NCBI GenBank assembly: GCA_030697665.1
Contig: JAUYPJ010000090.1
Location: forward strand, 1-48,107
Reading direction: 5' to 3'
Origin: Candidatus Omnitrophota bacterium
GTDB lineage: Bacteria; Omnitrophota; Gorgyraeia; Aquiviventales; Aquiviventaceae
Length of the DNA: 48,107 bases
In this document: in pieces, positions 39,529 to 46,868 of the stretch
Layout of the letters: each line of letters starts with the position of its first letter
Numbering within the stretch: position 1 is the stretch's first letter
Position numbers and translations under genes: made by a program
The notes under the pieces: generated by a model
Databases searched by the model: none
Told to the model about the DNA's origin: nothing
What the model saw: the letters and a program-made list of their open reading frames with translations, nothing else

Positions 39529-40378
39529 GCAGGTCATGAAAGTCGTCATTCTCTGTGGGGGGTTGGGAACGCGCTTGCGGGAGGAGACCGAGTATCGACC
39601 GAAACCCATGGTGCCCATCGGGGGCCGGCCGATCCTCTGGCACATCATGAACCGTTATGCGGCCTACGGCTTTCACGAGTTCATCTTGTGCCTTGGCTAC
39701 AAGGGCGAGATGATTAAAGATTACTTCCTGCGCTATCGAACGCACACAAGCGATTTCACGCTCAAGCTGGGATTGGACGGGGAAGCGGCCGTCGAGTACC
39801 ACAGTCCCTCCCGCGAGCGGGAGTGGTCCGTCACCTTCGTCGACACCGGGGAGCGGGCGATGACCGGGGCGCGGATCAAGCGGATTGAACGCTTCATCGA
39901 TGGAGAGACCTTCCTGCTGACGTATGGCGACGGCCTGGCGGACATCGATGTGTCGGCCCTGCTCGCGTGTCACCGTCGCCACGGTCGGATTGGGACGGTG
40001 ACGAGCGTGCATCCAGGGCCCAGCCGGTTCGGCAAGCTCGCGCTGGACGGGGACCGGATTGTCCAGTTTGTGGAAAAGCCCGAGGCGCACGATGGGTACA
40101 TCAGCGGAGGGTTCTTCGTCTTCCAGCGGGAGTTCTTCCGGTATGTGAGCGAGGACGACGAGTGCGTGTTGGAGCGGGAGCCGCTGCAGCAGCTGACGAA
40201 GGACGGCCAGCTCATGGCCTACCGCCACCACGGTTACTGGCAGTGCATGGATACCTATCGTGATTACCAGCAGTTGAACGAGGTGTGGGAGCGCGGCCAG
40301 GCGCCGTGGACGGTGGTGGCACCGCCGGCGCGCAGGAAAACTTCCCGCTCACTGACACAGGCGTTGCGCACGGCATGA
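39521..40378 (+). CDS. rfbF: Glucose-1-phosphate cytidylyltransferase
   Basis: A 285-aa enzyme making CDP-glucose from CTP and glucose 1-phosphate, the first step to CDP-3,6-dideoxyhexoses. It has 'KVVILCGGLGTRLREETEYRPKPMVPIGGRPILWHIM' at the N-terminus, 'FILCLGYKGEMIKDYFLRY', 'TGARIKRIERFIDGETFLLTYGDGLADID' and 'GYISGGFFVFQREFF', all close to RfbF/AscA/DdhA. ATG 39521 has AGGAG 7 bases upstream; ATG 39536 is a possible alternative. It starts within the end of the fusion gene. Confidence 0.93.
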   Translation: MPKQVMKVVILCGGLGTRLREETEYRPKPMVPIGGRPILWHIMNRYAAYGFHEFILCLGYKGEMIKDYFLRYRTHTSDFTLKLGLDGEAAVEYHSPSREREWSVTFVDTGERAMTGARIKRIERFIDGETFLLTYGDGLADIDVSALLACHRRHGRIGTVTSVHPGPSRFGKLALDGDRIVQFVEKPEAHDGYISGGFFVFQREFFRYVSEDDECVLEREPLQQLTKDGQLMAYRHHGYWQCMDTYRDYQQLNEVWERGQAPWTVVAPPARRKTSRSLTQALRTA

Positions 40379-41718
40379 CCCAAGACAAGATTGAGCGACT
40401 CAGACAGGAGATCTCGACGAAGGTCCGCGAGTATTACGAACTCGTGCACGCCCCGAAGCGGTTTGTGCCGTTTGAGAGCAAGGTGCCCTACGCGGGCCGC
40501 CATTTTGGTCCCGAAGAAATGCAAAGCCTGATGGGCGCCACACTCGACTTCTGGCTGACGCTGGGACCGTACGGCCATCGGTTTGAGCGCGCGCTGAAGG
40601 TCTACTTCGACGCCCGCGATGCCATCCTGGTCAACTCAGGTTCCTCCGCGAACCTCCTGGCGATCGCCACGCTCTGCTGCCCGACCCTGGAAGGTCATCT
40701 GCGGCCGGGCGATGAAGTCATCACGCCGGCGGTGACGTTCCCGACGACCGTGGCTCCGCTTGTGCAGCATCAGCTCGTGCCGGTCTTCGTGGATTGCGAG
40801 CTGGGGACGTACAACATTGATCCGGCATTGGTCGCGGAGGCGATCTCGCCACGCACGCGCGCCATCGTGGTGCCGCACACCCTCGGCAACCCCTGCGATC
40901 TCGACGCGCTGACGCAGCTGGCCCAACGGCACGGGCTGTGGTTGATGGAGGACTGCTGCGATGCGCTCGGCTCGACCTTCGCGGGCAAGCGCGTGGGCAC
41001 GTTCGGGGATCTGGCCACCTTAAGTTTCTATCCGGCCCACCACATTACCACCGGGGAGGGCGGCGGTCTCATCGTCAACCGGCAGCGATTCATAAAGATC
41101 GCCCGTTCGATCCGCGATTGGGGGCGGGATTGCTGGTGCGAGCCGGGGGTGAGCAACACGTGCGGCCAGCGCTTCGGCTGGCAGCTCGGCGATCTGCCCC
41201 TCGGTTATGACCACAAATACATCTATTCGCGGATCGGCTACAACCTCAAACCGACCGACCTGCAGGCGGCGATTGGGTGCGCCCAGCTCGCCAAGCTCGA
41301 TGCGTTCATCGCTGCGCGGCGGCGGAACTTCCAGCGCCTTCGTAACGGGCTGGCGCCGTGTGAAGAGTTCCTGATCTTTCCGCAGGCGCATCCCAAGGCC
41401 GAGCCGTCCTGGTTCGGATTCCCGCTGACCGTCCGCGCCGGCGTGCGCCGCGCGGAGCTCGTGCGCTGGCTTGAGGAGGCGAAGATCGAGACGCGGATGA
41501 TCTTTGCCGGCAACCTGCTCAGGCAGCCCGCGTTCCAGGAGATCACGCACCGGGTCGCAGGATCGCTGACACAGACGGATCGGGTGATGCAGGATACGTT
41601 CTTCATCGGCGTCTATCCGGGGCTGACCGACGAGATGATCGATTTCGTCGTGGAGCGCTTCAAGCAGTTCTTCAAGCGGGCGGCGAGCTCACGGCCGCAG
41701 GCCGCGGCTGCCGTCTAA
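40375..41718 (+). CDS. rfbH: CDP-6-deoxy-4-keto-hexose 3-dehydrase
   Basis: A 447-aa PLP and iron-sulfur enzyme of the RfbH/DdhC/AscC (E1) type, removing the 3-hydroxyl of CDP-4-keto-6-deoxyglucose. Diagnostic are '[17 protein letters not shown]', '[21 protein letters not shown]', His222 replacing the aldimine Lys in '[16 protein letters not shown]', and the Cys-rich '[2Fe-2S]' segment '[19 protein letters not shown]'. The reaction normally needs a reductase partner (DdhD/AscD, E3), which is not in this window. It overlaps rfbF as ATGA. Confidence 0.94.
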   Translation: MTQDKIERLRQEISTKVREYYELVHAPKRFVPFESKVPYAGRHFGPEEMQSLMGATLDFWLTLGPYGHRFERALKVYFDARDAILVNSGSSANLLAIATLCCPTLEGHLRPGDEVITPAVTFPTTVAPLVQHQLVPVFVDCELGTYNIDPALVAEAISPRTRAIVVPHTLGNPCDLDALTQLAQRHGLWLMEDCCDALGSTFAGKRVGTFGDLATLSFYPAHHITTGEGGGLIVNRQRFIKIARSIRDWGRDCWCEPGVSNTCGQRFGWQLGDLPLGYDHKYIYSRIGYNLKPTDLQAAIGCAQLAKLDAFIAARRRNFQRLRNGLAPCEEFLIFPQAHPKAEPSWFGFPLTVRAGVRRAELVRWLEEAKIETRMIFAGNLLRQPAFQEITHRVAGSLTQTDRVMQDTFFIGVYPGLTDEMIDFVVERFKQFFKRAASSRPQAAAAV

Positions 41719-41720
41719 CG

Positions 41721-42794
41721 ATGCCACGAGGCCGATCGGCAGGGACAGCGACATCGCAGGCAGCGACCGAATCGCCGCTGTCCGAGAGCTCCCGCGCCTT
41801 CTGGCGGGATCGGCCGGTGTGCGTGACGGGTGCGACCGGGTTGGTCGGTTCGTGGGTCGTGAAGCGGCTGCTGGCATTGGGCGCCGACATCGTGTGCCTG
41901 GTGAGAGATTGGGTGCCGCAGTCAGAGCTTGTTCACTCCGGCACCATTGAGCGCGTGCAGGTGGTGCGCGGCGACGTGCGGGATCAAACCCTCCTTGAGC
42001 GGTTGCTCGGCGAGCAGGAAATTGATTCCGTCATCCATCTGGCGGCGCAGACCATCGTGGGGGTCGCGAATCGCAACCCGATCAGCACCTTCGAGACGAA
42101 CATCCAGGGCACGTGGTCGCTGCTGGAAGCCTGCCGGCGCAGCCCTTCGGTGAAGCAGGTCGTGATCGCTTCTTCAGACAAGGCGTACGGCGATCAGGAG
42201 CGGCTCCCCTATGAGGAAGACGCCCCCTTACAGGGACAGCACCCCTACGATGTCAGCAAATCATGCGCGGACCTGCTGGCCCACGCGTACGCCACCACCT
42301 ATCACTTGCCGGTGTGCATCACCCGCTGCGGGAACTTCTATGGGGGAGGCGATCTCAACTGGAACCGGATCGTGCCGGGAACGATCCGCTCGATCCTGCG
42401 GGGCGCGCGTCCGGTCATTCGCTCTGACGGCAGCTTCGTGCGGGACTACCTCTATGTGGAAGATGCCGCCGCCGCGTACACGCTGCTCATCGAGCGGCTC
42501 GCAGGCTGCCCGGATCTTCGGGGGGAAGCGTTCAACTTCTCCAACGAGCGCCCGATGACGGTGATGGAGCTGGTGGCCACGATCCTGTCGCTGATGGGAT
42601 CGGCGCTCGAACCGGAGATTCGCAACGAAGCGTCCCATGAGATCAAAGCGCAGTATCTCAGCGCCCGCAAAGCGAGAGAGCTGCTTCACTGGCGGCCGCT
42701 GTTCTCGCTCGAGGAAGGGCTGCGGCGGACCATCCAGTGGTACGAGACGTTCATCGGCATGAGGGCCACACGCCATGCGGTTCGCGTTCATTGA
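41721..42794 (+). CDS. rfbG: CDP-glucose 4,6-dehydratase
   Basis: A 357-aa extended SDR producing CDP-4-keto-6-deoxyglucose. After a Ser/Arg-rich 30-residue start come '[24 protein letters not shown]' (RfbG-like opening), '[29 protein letters not shown]', '[20 protein letters not shown]', catalytic '[14 protein letters not shown]' and '[23 protein letters not shown]'. It acts between RfbF and RfbH. The gene order F-H-G differs from the usual F-G-H. It overlaps the next SDR by 20 bases. Confidence 0.93.
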   Translation: MPRGRSAGTATSQAATESPLSESSRAFWRDRPVCVTGATGLVGSWVVKRLLALGADIVCLVRDWVPQSELVHSGTIERVQVVRGDVRDQTLLERLLGEQEIDSVIHLAAQTIVGVANRNPISTFETNIQGTWSLLEACRRSPSVKQVVIASSDKAYGDQERLPYEEDAPLQGQHPYDVSKSCADLLAHAYATTYHLPVCITRCGNFYGGGDLNWNRIVPGTIRSILRGARPVIRSDGSFVRDYLYVEDAAAAYTLLIERLAGCPDLRGEAFNFSNERPMTVMELVATILSLMGSALEPEIRNEASHEIKAQYLSARKARELLHWRPLFSLEEGLRRTIQWYETFIGMRATRHAVRVH

Positions 42795-43734
42795 CGCCCC
42801 GGTCCTCGTGACGGGCGCGACAGGCTTCGTCGGGTCGAACCTGACGCGCCGGCTGCTTCAGGAGCAGGCCGACGTCCATCTCCTGATCCGGGAGCAGTCG
42901 GATCTGTGGCGGCTTGAGGGCCTCGTGGATCAGGTCCACCTGCATCGCGTCGACTTGGGCGAGGTCTCGCGGCTTCAGGACGTGATCTCCACTATCAAGC
43001 CCTCTGTCATCTATCACTGTGCGGCATTCGGAGGTTATCCCGACGAGCGTGATCCCCAGGCGATGATTGAGGCGAACGTTCGAGGCACCCTCAATCTCCT
43101 GCAGGCCGCCGCGGTGGCCCCGAAGGCTTGGGTGATCAACACTGGCAGCTCCTCCGAGTACGGCATGAAATCCGCTCCCATGAAAGAAGATGATCGCCTT
43201 GAGCCGATCAGCATCTACGGGGTGACCAAAGCGGCGGCAACACTCTTTTGCCAGATGACGGCGCGGGCCACGCGGCAGCCCATCATGACGGCGCGGCTCT
43301 TCTCGCCCTACGGCCCCTATGAGGACTCCACTCGATTGATCCCATCAGTGATCCGGTCGTGCCTGCTCGGCCACGCTCCTGACGTGACCTCCGGCGAGCA
43401 GGTGAGAGACTTCATCTTCATTGACGACGTCGTGGACTGCCTCCTCCGGATTCCCGGCGCATCACTTCAGCCAGGGGACGTGCTCAATGTCGGGTCCGGG
43501 CGGCAAACGAGCGTTCGAGAGGTCATCCAGCGGGTCGTCGAGCTGTGCGGGACCTCTGTTCAACCCCGCTGGGGGGCCATCCCGCGGCGTCCCAACGAGA
43601 CGACGACATGGGTTGCGGATCTCTCAAAGGTGACGGCGAGCCTGGGCTGGCGGCCTGCGACCAGCCTGGATGAAGGATTGCGCAAGACGATCGCCTGGTT
43701 CAGCGCCCACATGAGCCTCTATGCCTGCGCGTGA
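42775..43734 (+). CDS. NAD-dependent epimerase/reductase (SDR), probably CDP-sugar
   Basis: Extended SDR of 319 aa with '[20 protein letters not shown]' near residues 9-28, '[23 protein letters not shown]', '[18 protein letters not shown]', catalytic '[15 protein letters not shown]' and '[22 protein letters not shown]'. 'FGGYPDE...TGSSSEYG' is common in reductases that finish CDP-3,6-dideoxyhexose pathways (abequose, paratose, or YerF-type reduction of a branched 4-keto sugar). Position between rfbG and E1 pair 3 supports a CDP-sugar substrate. It overlaps both neighbours. Confidence 0.82.
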   Translation: MRFAFIDAPVLVTGATGFVGSNLTRRLLQEQADVHLLIREQSDLWRLEGLVDQVHLHRVDLGEVSRLQDVISTIKPSVIYHCAAFGGYPDERDPQAMIEANVRGTLNLLQAAAVAPKAWVINTGSSSEYGMKSAPMKEDDRLEPISIYGVTKAAATLFCQMTARATRQPIMTARLFSPYGPYEDSTRLIPSVIRSCLLGHAPDVTSGEQVRDFIFIDDVVDCLLRIPGASLQPGDVLNVGSGRQTSVREVIQRVVELCGTSVQPRWGAIPRRPNETTTWVADLSKVTASLGWRPATSLDEGLRKTIAWFSAHMSLYACA

Positions 43735-44749
43735 GCTGCTGTCGGCATCGGTGCCGGAGCGGCGGATGGCGCCGCAGCTCCTCCTTGAGTTGTATGAGCG
43801 GATGTGGCGCATCCGGGTGGTGGAGGAGCGCATCAAAGAGGAGTACGCCAGCCGTCGCATCCGCGGGCCGGTTCATCTGAGCATCGGTCAGGAAGCGATT
43901 GCAGTCGGCGTGCTGTCTCCTTGCCGCCAAGCCGACGTCTGCTTGAGCACGCACCGCAACCACGCGCACTATCTGGCGAAAGGGGGAAGCCTGAGGGGCA
44001 TGGTCCACGAGCTGTACGGGTTGCCGAGCGGCTCGTGCAAAGGCTATGGCGGATCGATGCACCTCTTTGATCGGCAGGCCAACGTCCTGCTGTCGAGCGC
44101 CATCGTGGCAGGGTCGGTGCCGATTGCGGCCGGGATCGCCTTTGCGCTGAAGCGCAACGGCGCCGACAGCGTCTGCGTCAGTTTCGTGGGGGACGGCGGG
44201 ACGGATGAAGGGGTCTTCTACGAAACGCTCAATCTCGCGGCGCTGCTCAAGCTGCCCGTGTTCTTCGTCGTGGAGAATAACGACGTGTCCACGCTCACGC
44301 CGTTGGCGAAGCGGCAGGCGGTGCCTGACGTCGTGTCCAAAGCCGAGCGGTTCGGGGTGCAGGGCATGAGGGTGGATGGGAACGACGTCGTCGAGGTCGC
44401 TGCGGCGTCGCAGCAGATCCTCGAGCGCATCCGGCGCAGCGGGGAGCCGTTCTTGCTGGAAGCGGTCACCTATCGATTGTGCGCGCACGTCGGCCCGACG
44501 GTCTACACCAGCGGCATCGGGGCGGACGAAGAGCTGTTGACGCATCTGGAGCAGGAGCCGCTGAAAACGCTCAAAGCCAGGATCCAGAGCGACTCCCCTG
44601 AGCTCATCGAGGTCTGCGTGAAGCGAGAGCAAGCCGTGTCAGAGGAAGTCCATCAGGTGTTCGAAGAGGCCAAGCGCCGGTTTGACGAGGAAGCGGTGCG
44701 GGTCGGATTGCCCCCGCCGCCTCCCCCGCCGGATCCTCGCCGGGTGTAA
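43721..44749 (+). CDS. TPP-dependent dehydrogenase E1 alpha-like subunit, pair 3
   Basis: A 342-aa E1 alpha homologue with canonical active-site motifs: 'VHLSIGQEAIAVGVL', 'STHRNHAHYLAKGGSLRGMVHELYG', 'GYGGSMHLFDRQANVLLSSA' (GSMH) and 'SFVGDGGTDEGVFYETLNLAA' to 'VFFVVENNDVSTLTP' (GDG...N). The C-terminus ends in an unusual run of prolines ('GLPPPPPPPDPRRV'). It follows directly on rfbG and an SDR, so the acceptor could be a CDP-3,6-dideoxy-4-keto sugar. ATG 43721 overlaps the SDR stop by 14 bases. Confidence 0.88.
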   Translation: MPARELLSASVPERRMAPQLLLELYERMWRIRVVEERIKEEYASRRIRGPVHLSIGQEAIAVGVLSPCRQADVCLSTHRNHAHYLAKGGSLRGMVHELYGLPSGSCKGYGGSMHLFDRQANVLLSSAIVAGSVPIAAGIAFALKRNGADSVCVSFVGDGGTDEGVFYETLNLAALLKLPVFFVVENNDVSTLTPLAKRQAVPDVVSKAERFGVQGMRVDGNDVVEVAAASQQILERIRRSGEPFLLEAVTYRLCAHVGPTVYTSGIGADEELLTHLEQEPLKTLKARIQSDSPELIEVCVKREQAVSEEVHQVFEEAKRRFDEEAVRVGLPPPPPPPDPRRV

Positions 44750-44752
44750 CGC

Positions 44753-44881
44753 ATGGGAGGCGATGCCGTGATCCCACCACCTGACTGGGCTCGCCGAAGG
44801 GGAGCCGCGAAAATCACCGAGATGTCTGGACAGTTGAATTTTCGCCAGCCCATCTGGGCTGGCAGCCAGGTGGTGGGATGA
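44753..44881 (+). CDS. Short ORF (42 aa) through a palindromic repeat
   Basis: A small frame that runs through the repeat and stops with TGA overlapping the next ATG (ATGA at 44878-44881). It contains 'AVIPPPDWARRRG', similar to the 'IPPPAGG' that the repeat at 24048 would encode, because both are translations of the same inverted-repeat arm. It is probably not a protein gene, but ribosomes finishing it would restart at the E1 beta start. Confidence 0.25.
   Translation: MGGDAVIPPPDWARRRGAAKITEMSGQLNFRQPIWAGSQVVG
44771..44879. repeat. Palindromic repeat element (family copy 3)
   Basis: A 109-bp MITE-like element. The terminal arms ATCCCACCACCTG (44771-44783) and CAGGTGGTGGGAT (44867-44879) are a perfect 13-bp inverted repeat related to copies at 24048 and 5907. 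Nested inside are GCGAAAAT/ATTTTCGC (44807-44814 and 44838-44845) and a 9-bp hairpin GCCAGCCCA-TC-TGGGCTGGC (44844-44863). The right arm gives the GGTGGTGGG and start codon of the E1 beta gene. It carries no transposase. Confidence 0.72.
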
Positions 44882-45891
44882 TCACTGCGCAGCAACGCGA
44901 CACCGTCGTGCTGACCTTTGGTGAGGCCCTGGCCCGCGCGACGATGCAGGCGATGGAACAGGATGAACGCGTCTTTGTCTACGGGGAAGGGATCAACGAT
45001 CCCGGCGGGTTCTTCGGCTCCACCGTCGGGGTGAAGGAGCGCTTCTCTGAAGCGCGGTGTTTCGACGTGCCGAATTCAGAGGAAGCCTTGATGGGCTTCG
45101 GGATCGGAGCCGGCCTCATGGGGCATCGGCCGGTCTTCGTCAACCTTCGCGTCGAGTTCCTGATGTTGGCCATGAATCAGCTCGTCAACCACGCGGCGCG
45201 ACTGCCGACCATGTCCGGCTATCAATGCACGATCCCGATGACCGTCCGGGCGATTATCGGCAAGTCGTGGGGACAAGCCGCGCAGCATGCAAGCAGCCTG
45301 CACTCGCTGTTTGCGAACATCCCCGGCCTGCAGGTCGTCGTGCCATCGAGCGTTCAGGACGCCCCTCGATTGCTCCTGGCTTCCATCCAGTCCGATATGC
45401 CGACGGTGTTCATTGAGCTGAAATCTCTGTACGACCTGAAAGCGCCTGTGCCGCTGCCGGTGGAGCCGCTTCCGTTGGGGCAGGCCCAGGTCGTCCGCCC
45501 CGGCGCCGATCTGACCTGTGTCGCCATCTCCGAGATGGTGGGGTTTGCCGAGCGCGTCGCCGAGCGCTTGGCTCCTCTGGGCATCGAGGCGGAGGTGCTC
45601 GATCTGAGGACCCTGGCTCCCTTGGATGCCGAGGCGATTCTCACGTCGGTGAAGAAGACACGGCGCGTGGCGGTCTTCGACATCGGGTGGGAGCCGTTCG
45701 GCCTGGCAGCCGAAGTCGCCCGGGTGGTCAGCACCAGCGATCAGTTCCGTCTAGCCGGCCCGCTCCTGAGCGTTGCCCGAGCGCACGAGCACACCCCGGC
45801 GAGTTGTTTCTTGGAATACCGCCACTATCCGACAGAGGAAGAGACGGTGACGAGGGTCCGCGCGCTCTTCTCCAGGAGTGACGCCTCATGA
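44878..45891 (+). CDS. TPP-dependent dehydrogenase E1 beta-like subunit, pair 3
   Basis: A 337-aa E1 beta homologue with 'DVPNSEEALMGFGIGAGLMG' (conserved Glu), 'LRVEFLMLAMNQLVNHAARLPTMSGYQ', 'IIGKSWGQAAQHASSLHSLFAN' and the C-terminal transketolase domain with 'GIEAEVLDLRTLAPLDAEAI'. Unlike in pairs 1 and 2, the start is separated from the alpha gene by a 128-bp gap filled mainly by a palindromic repeat; the start codon lies inside that repeat with GGTGGTGGG as the only ribosome-binding sequence. It overlaps the glycosyltransferase that follows as ATGA. Confidence 0.9.
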   Translation: MITAQQRDTVVLTFGEALARATMQAMEQDERVFVYGEGINDPGGFFGSTVGVKERFSEARCFDVPNSEEALMGFGIGAGLMGHRPVFVNLRVEFLMLAMNQLVNHAARLPTMSGYQCTIPMTVRAIIGKSWGQAAQHASSLHSLFANIPGLQVVVPSSVQDAPRLLLASIQSDMPTVFIELKSLYDLKAPVPLPVEPLPLGQAQVVRPGADLTCVAISEMVGFAERVAERLAPLGIEAEVLDLRTLAPLDAEAILTSVKKTRRVAVFDIGWEPFGLAAEVARVVSTSDQFRLAGPLLSVARAHEHTPASCFLEYRHYPTEEETVTRVRALFSRSDAS

Positions 45892-46868
45892 CGCCGGCCC
45901 TGATCTCCATCATCATCCCGGCGCGCAACGAAGAAGGCAACATCCCTCGCCTGGAGCAGGAACTCCTGGCCGTCGTGGAGGCCTTGCCGGATGCGTTTGA
46001 GTTCATCATCGTGGATAACGACAGCACGGACCGCACGGGGGAGCTGGTCAAAGCCATCTGCGCCCGCGATCCGCGCTGGAAATATCTGCGGTTGAGCCGC
46101 AACTTCACCGTGGAGATGTCGATGACCGCCGGCTTGCGCGCGGCGCGCGGCGAGGCCATGATCATCCTGTATTCCGACCTCCAGGACCCTCCGGCGGTGA
46201 TCCCTCGATTCATTGCGAAGTGGCGCGAGGGGTATGACGTGGTGTATGGGGTGCGGACCGTCAGGCCGGGGGAGCCGCGCTGGAGAAACCTGGCCGTCCA
46301 TTGGGTGTATCGCGTGATCGCCTGGTCATCCGACGTGCCGATTCCGCCGGATGCGGGCGATTTTCGCCTGGTCAGCCGGCAGGTCCGCGACGCCCTTGAG
46401 CAGTGCGGGGAGTACAACCGCTACCTGCGGGGGCTGATTGCCTGGTTGGGATTTCGGCAGGCCGGCATTCCGTATGAGCGGCGGGCGAGAACCGCGGGAA
46501 GAAGCCAAGCCCCGTTTTGGCATCTCGTGTTCTTCGCCTTCAACGCCATCACGAGCTTTTCCCTCAAGCCGCTGCGGCTCTTTACGTTTCTCGGGTTGGC
46601 GCTGTTATTGCTGTCCGCCTTGGCGCTGCCGGTCTACGTCATCCTGGCCATTGTGGGATCGCCCCCGCCTGGGATCACGACCATCATCACCCTCCTCTTT
46701 GTGGCGATCGGGTTGAACAGCCTGGGGATCGGCATCTTGGGAGAGTACCTCGGCCGGACCTACGCTGAGGTGAAGCGCCGGCCGCTCTATGTGATTCAAG
46801 AGGCCGTCAACCTTCCGGCGGATGCGATAGGTTCTGTATCACGTGACCCGGTGTTGGAAGAGCGATGA
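45888..46868 (+). CDS. Membrane-anchored family 2 glycosyltransferase (GtrB/ArnC-like)
   Basis: A 326-aa GT2 enzyme with two C-terminal transmembrane helices. The GT-A part shows 'LISIIIPARNEEGNIPRLEQEL', 'FEFIIVDNDSTDRTGELVKAI', 'LSRNFTVEMSMTAGLRAARGEAMIILYSDLQDPP' (metal site) and 'DVVYGVRTVRPGEPRWRNLAVH'. The helices are roughly residues 230-256 and 263-290, followed by the 'GEYLGRTYAEVKRRPLYVI' cytoplasmic tail typical of GtrB and ArnC. These enzymes transfer a sugar to undecaprenyl phosphate for later use outside the inner membrane. The overlapping membrane protein that follows could be the matching transferase or flippase. Confidence 0.9.
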   Translation: MTPALISIIIPARNEEGNIPRLEQELLAVVEALPDAFEFIIVDNDSTDRTGELVKAICARDPRWKYLRLSRNFTVEMSMTAGLRAARGEAMIILYSDLQDPPAVIPRFIAKWREGYDVVYGVRTVRPGEPRWRNLAVHWVYRVIAWSSDVPIPPDAGDFRLVSRQVRDALEQCGEYNRYLRGLIAWLGFRQAGIPYERRARTAGRSQAPFWHLVFFAFNAITSFSLKPLRLFTFLGLALLLLSALALPVYVILAIVGSPPPGITTIITLLFVAIGLNSLGIGILGEYLGRTYAEVKRRPLYVIQEAVNLPADAIGSVSRDPVLEER

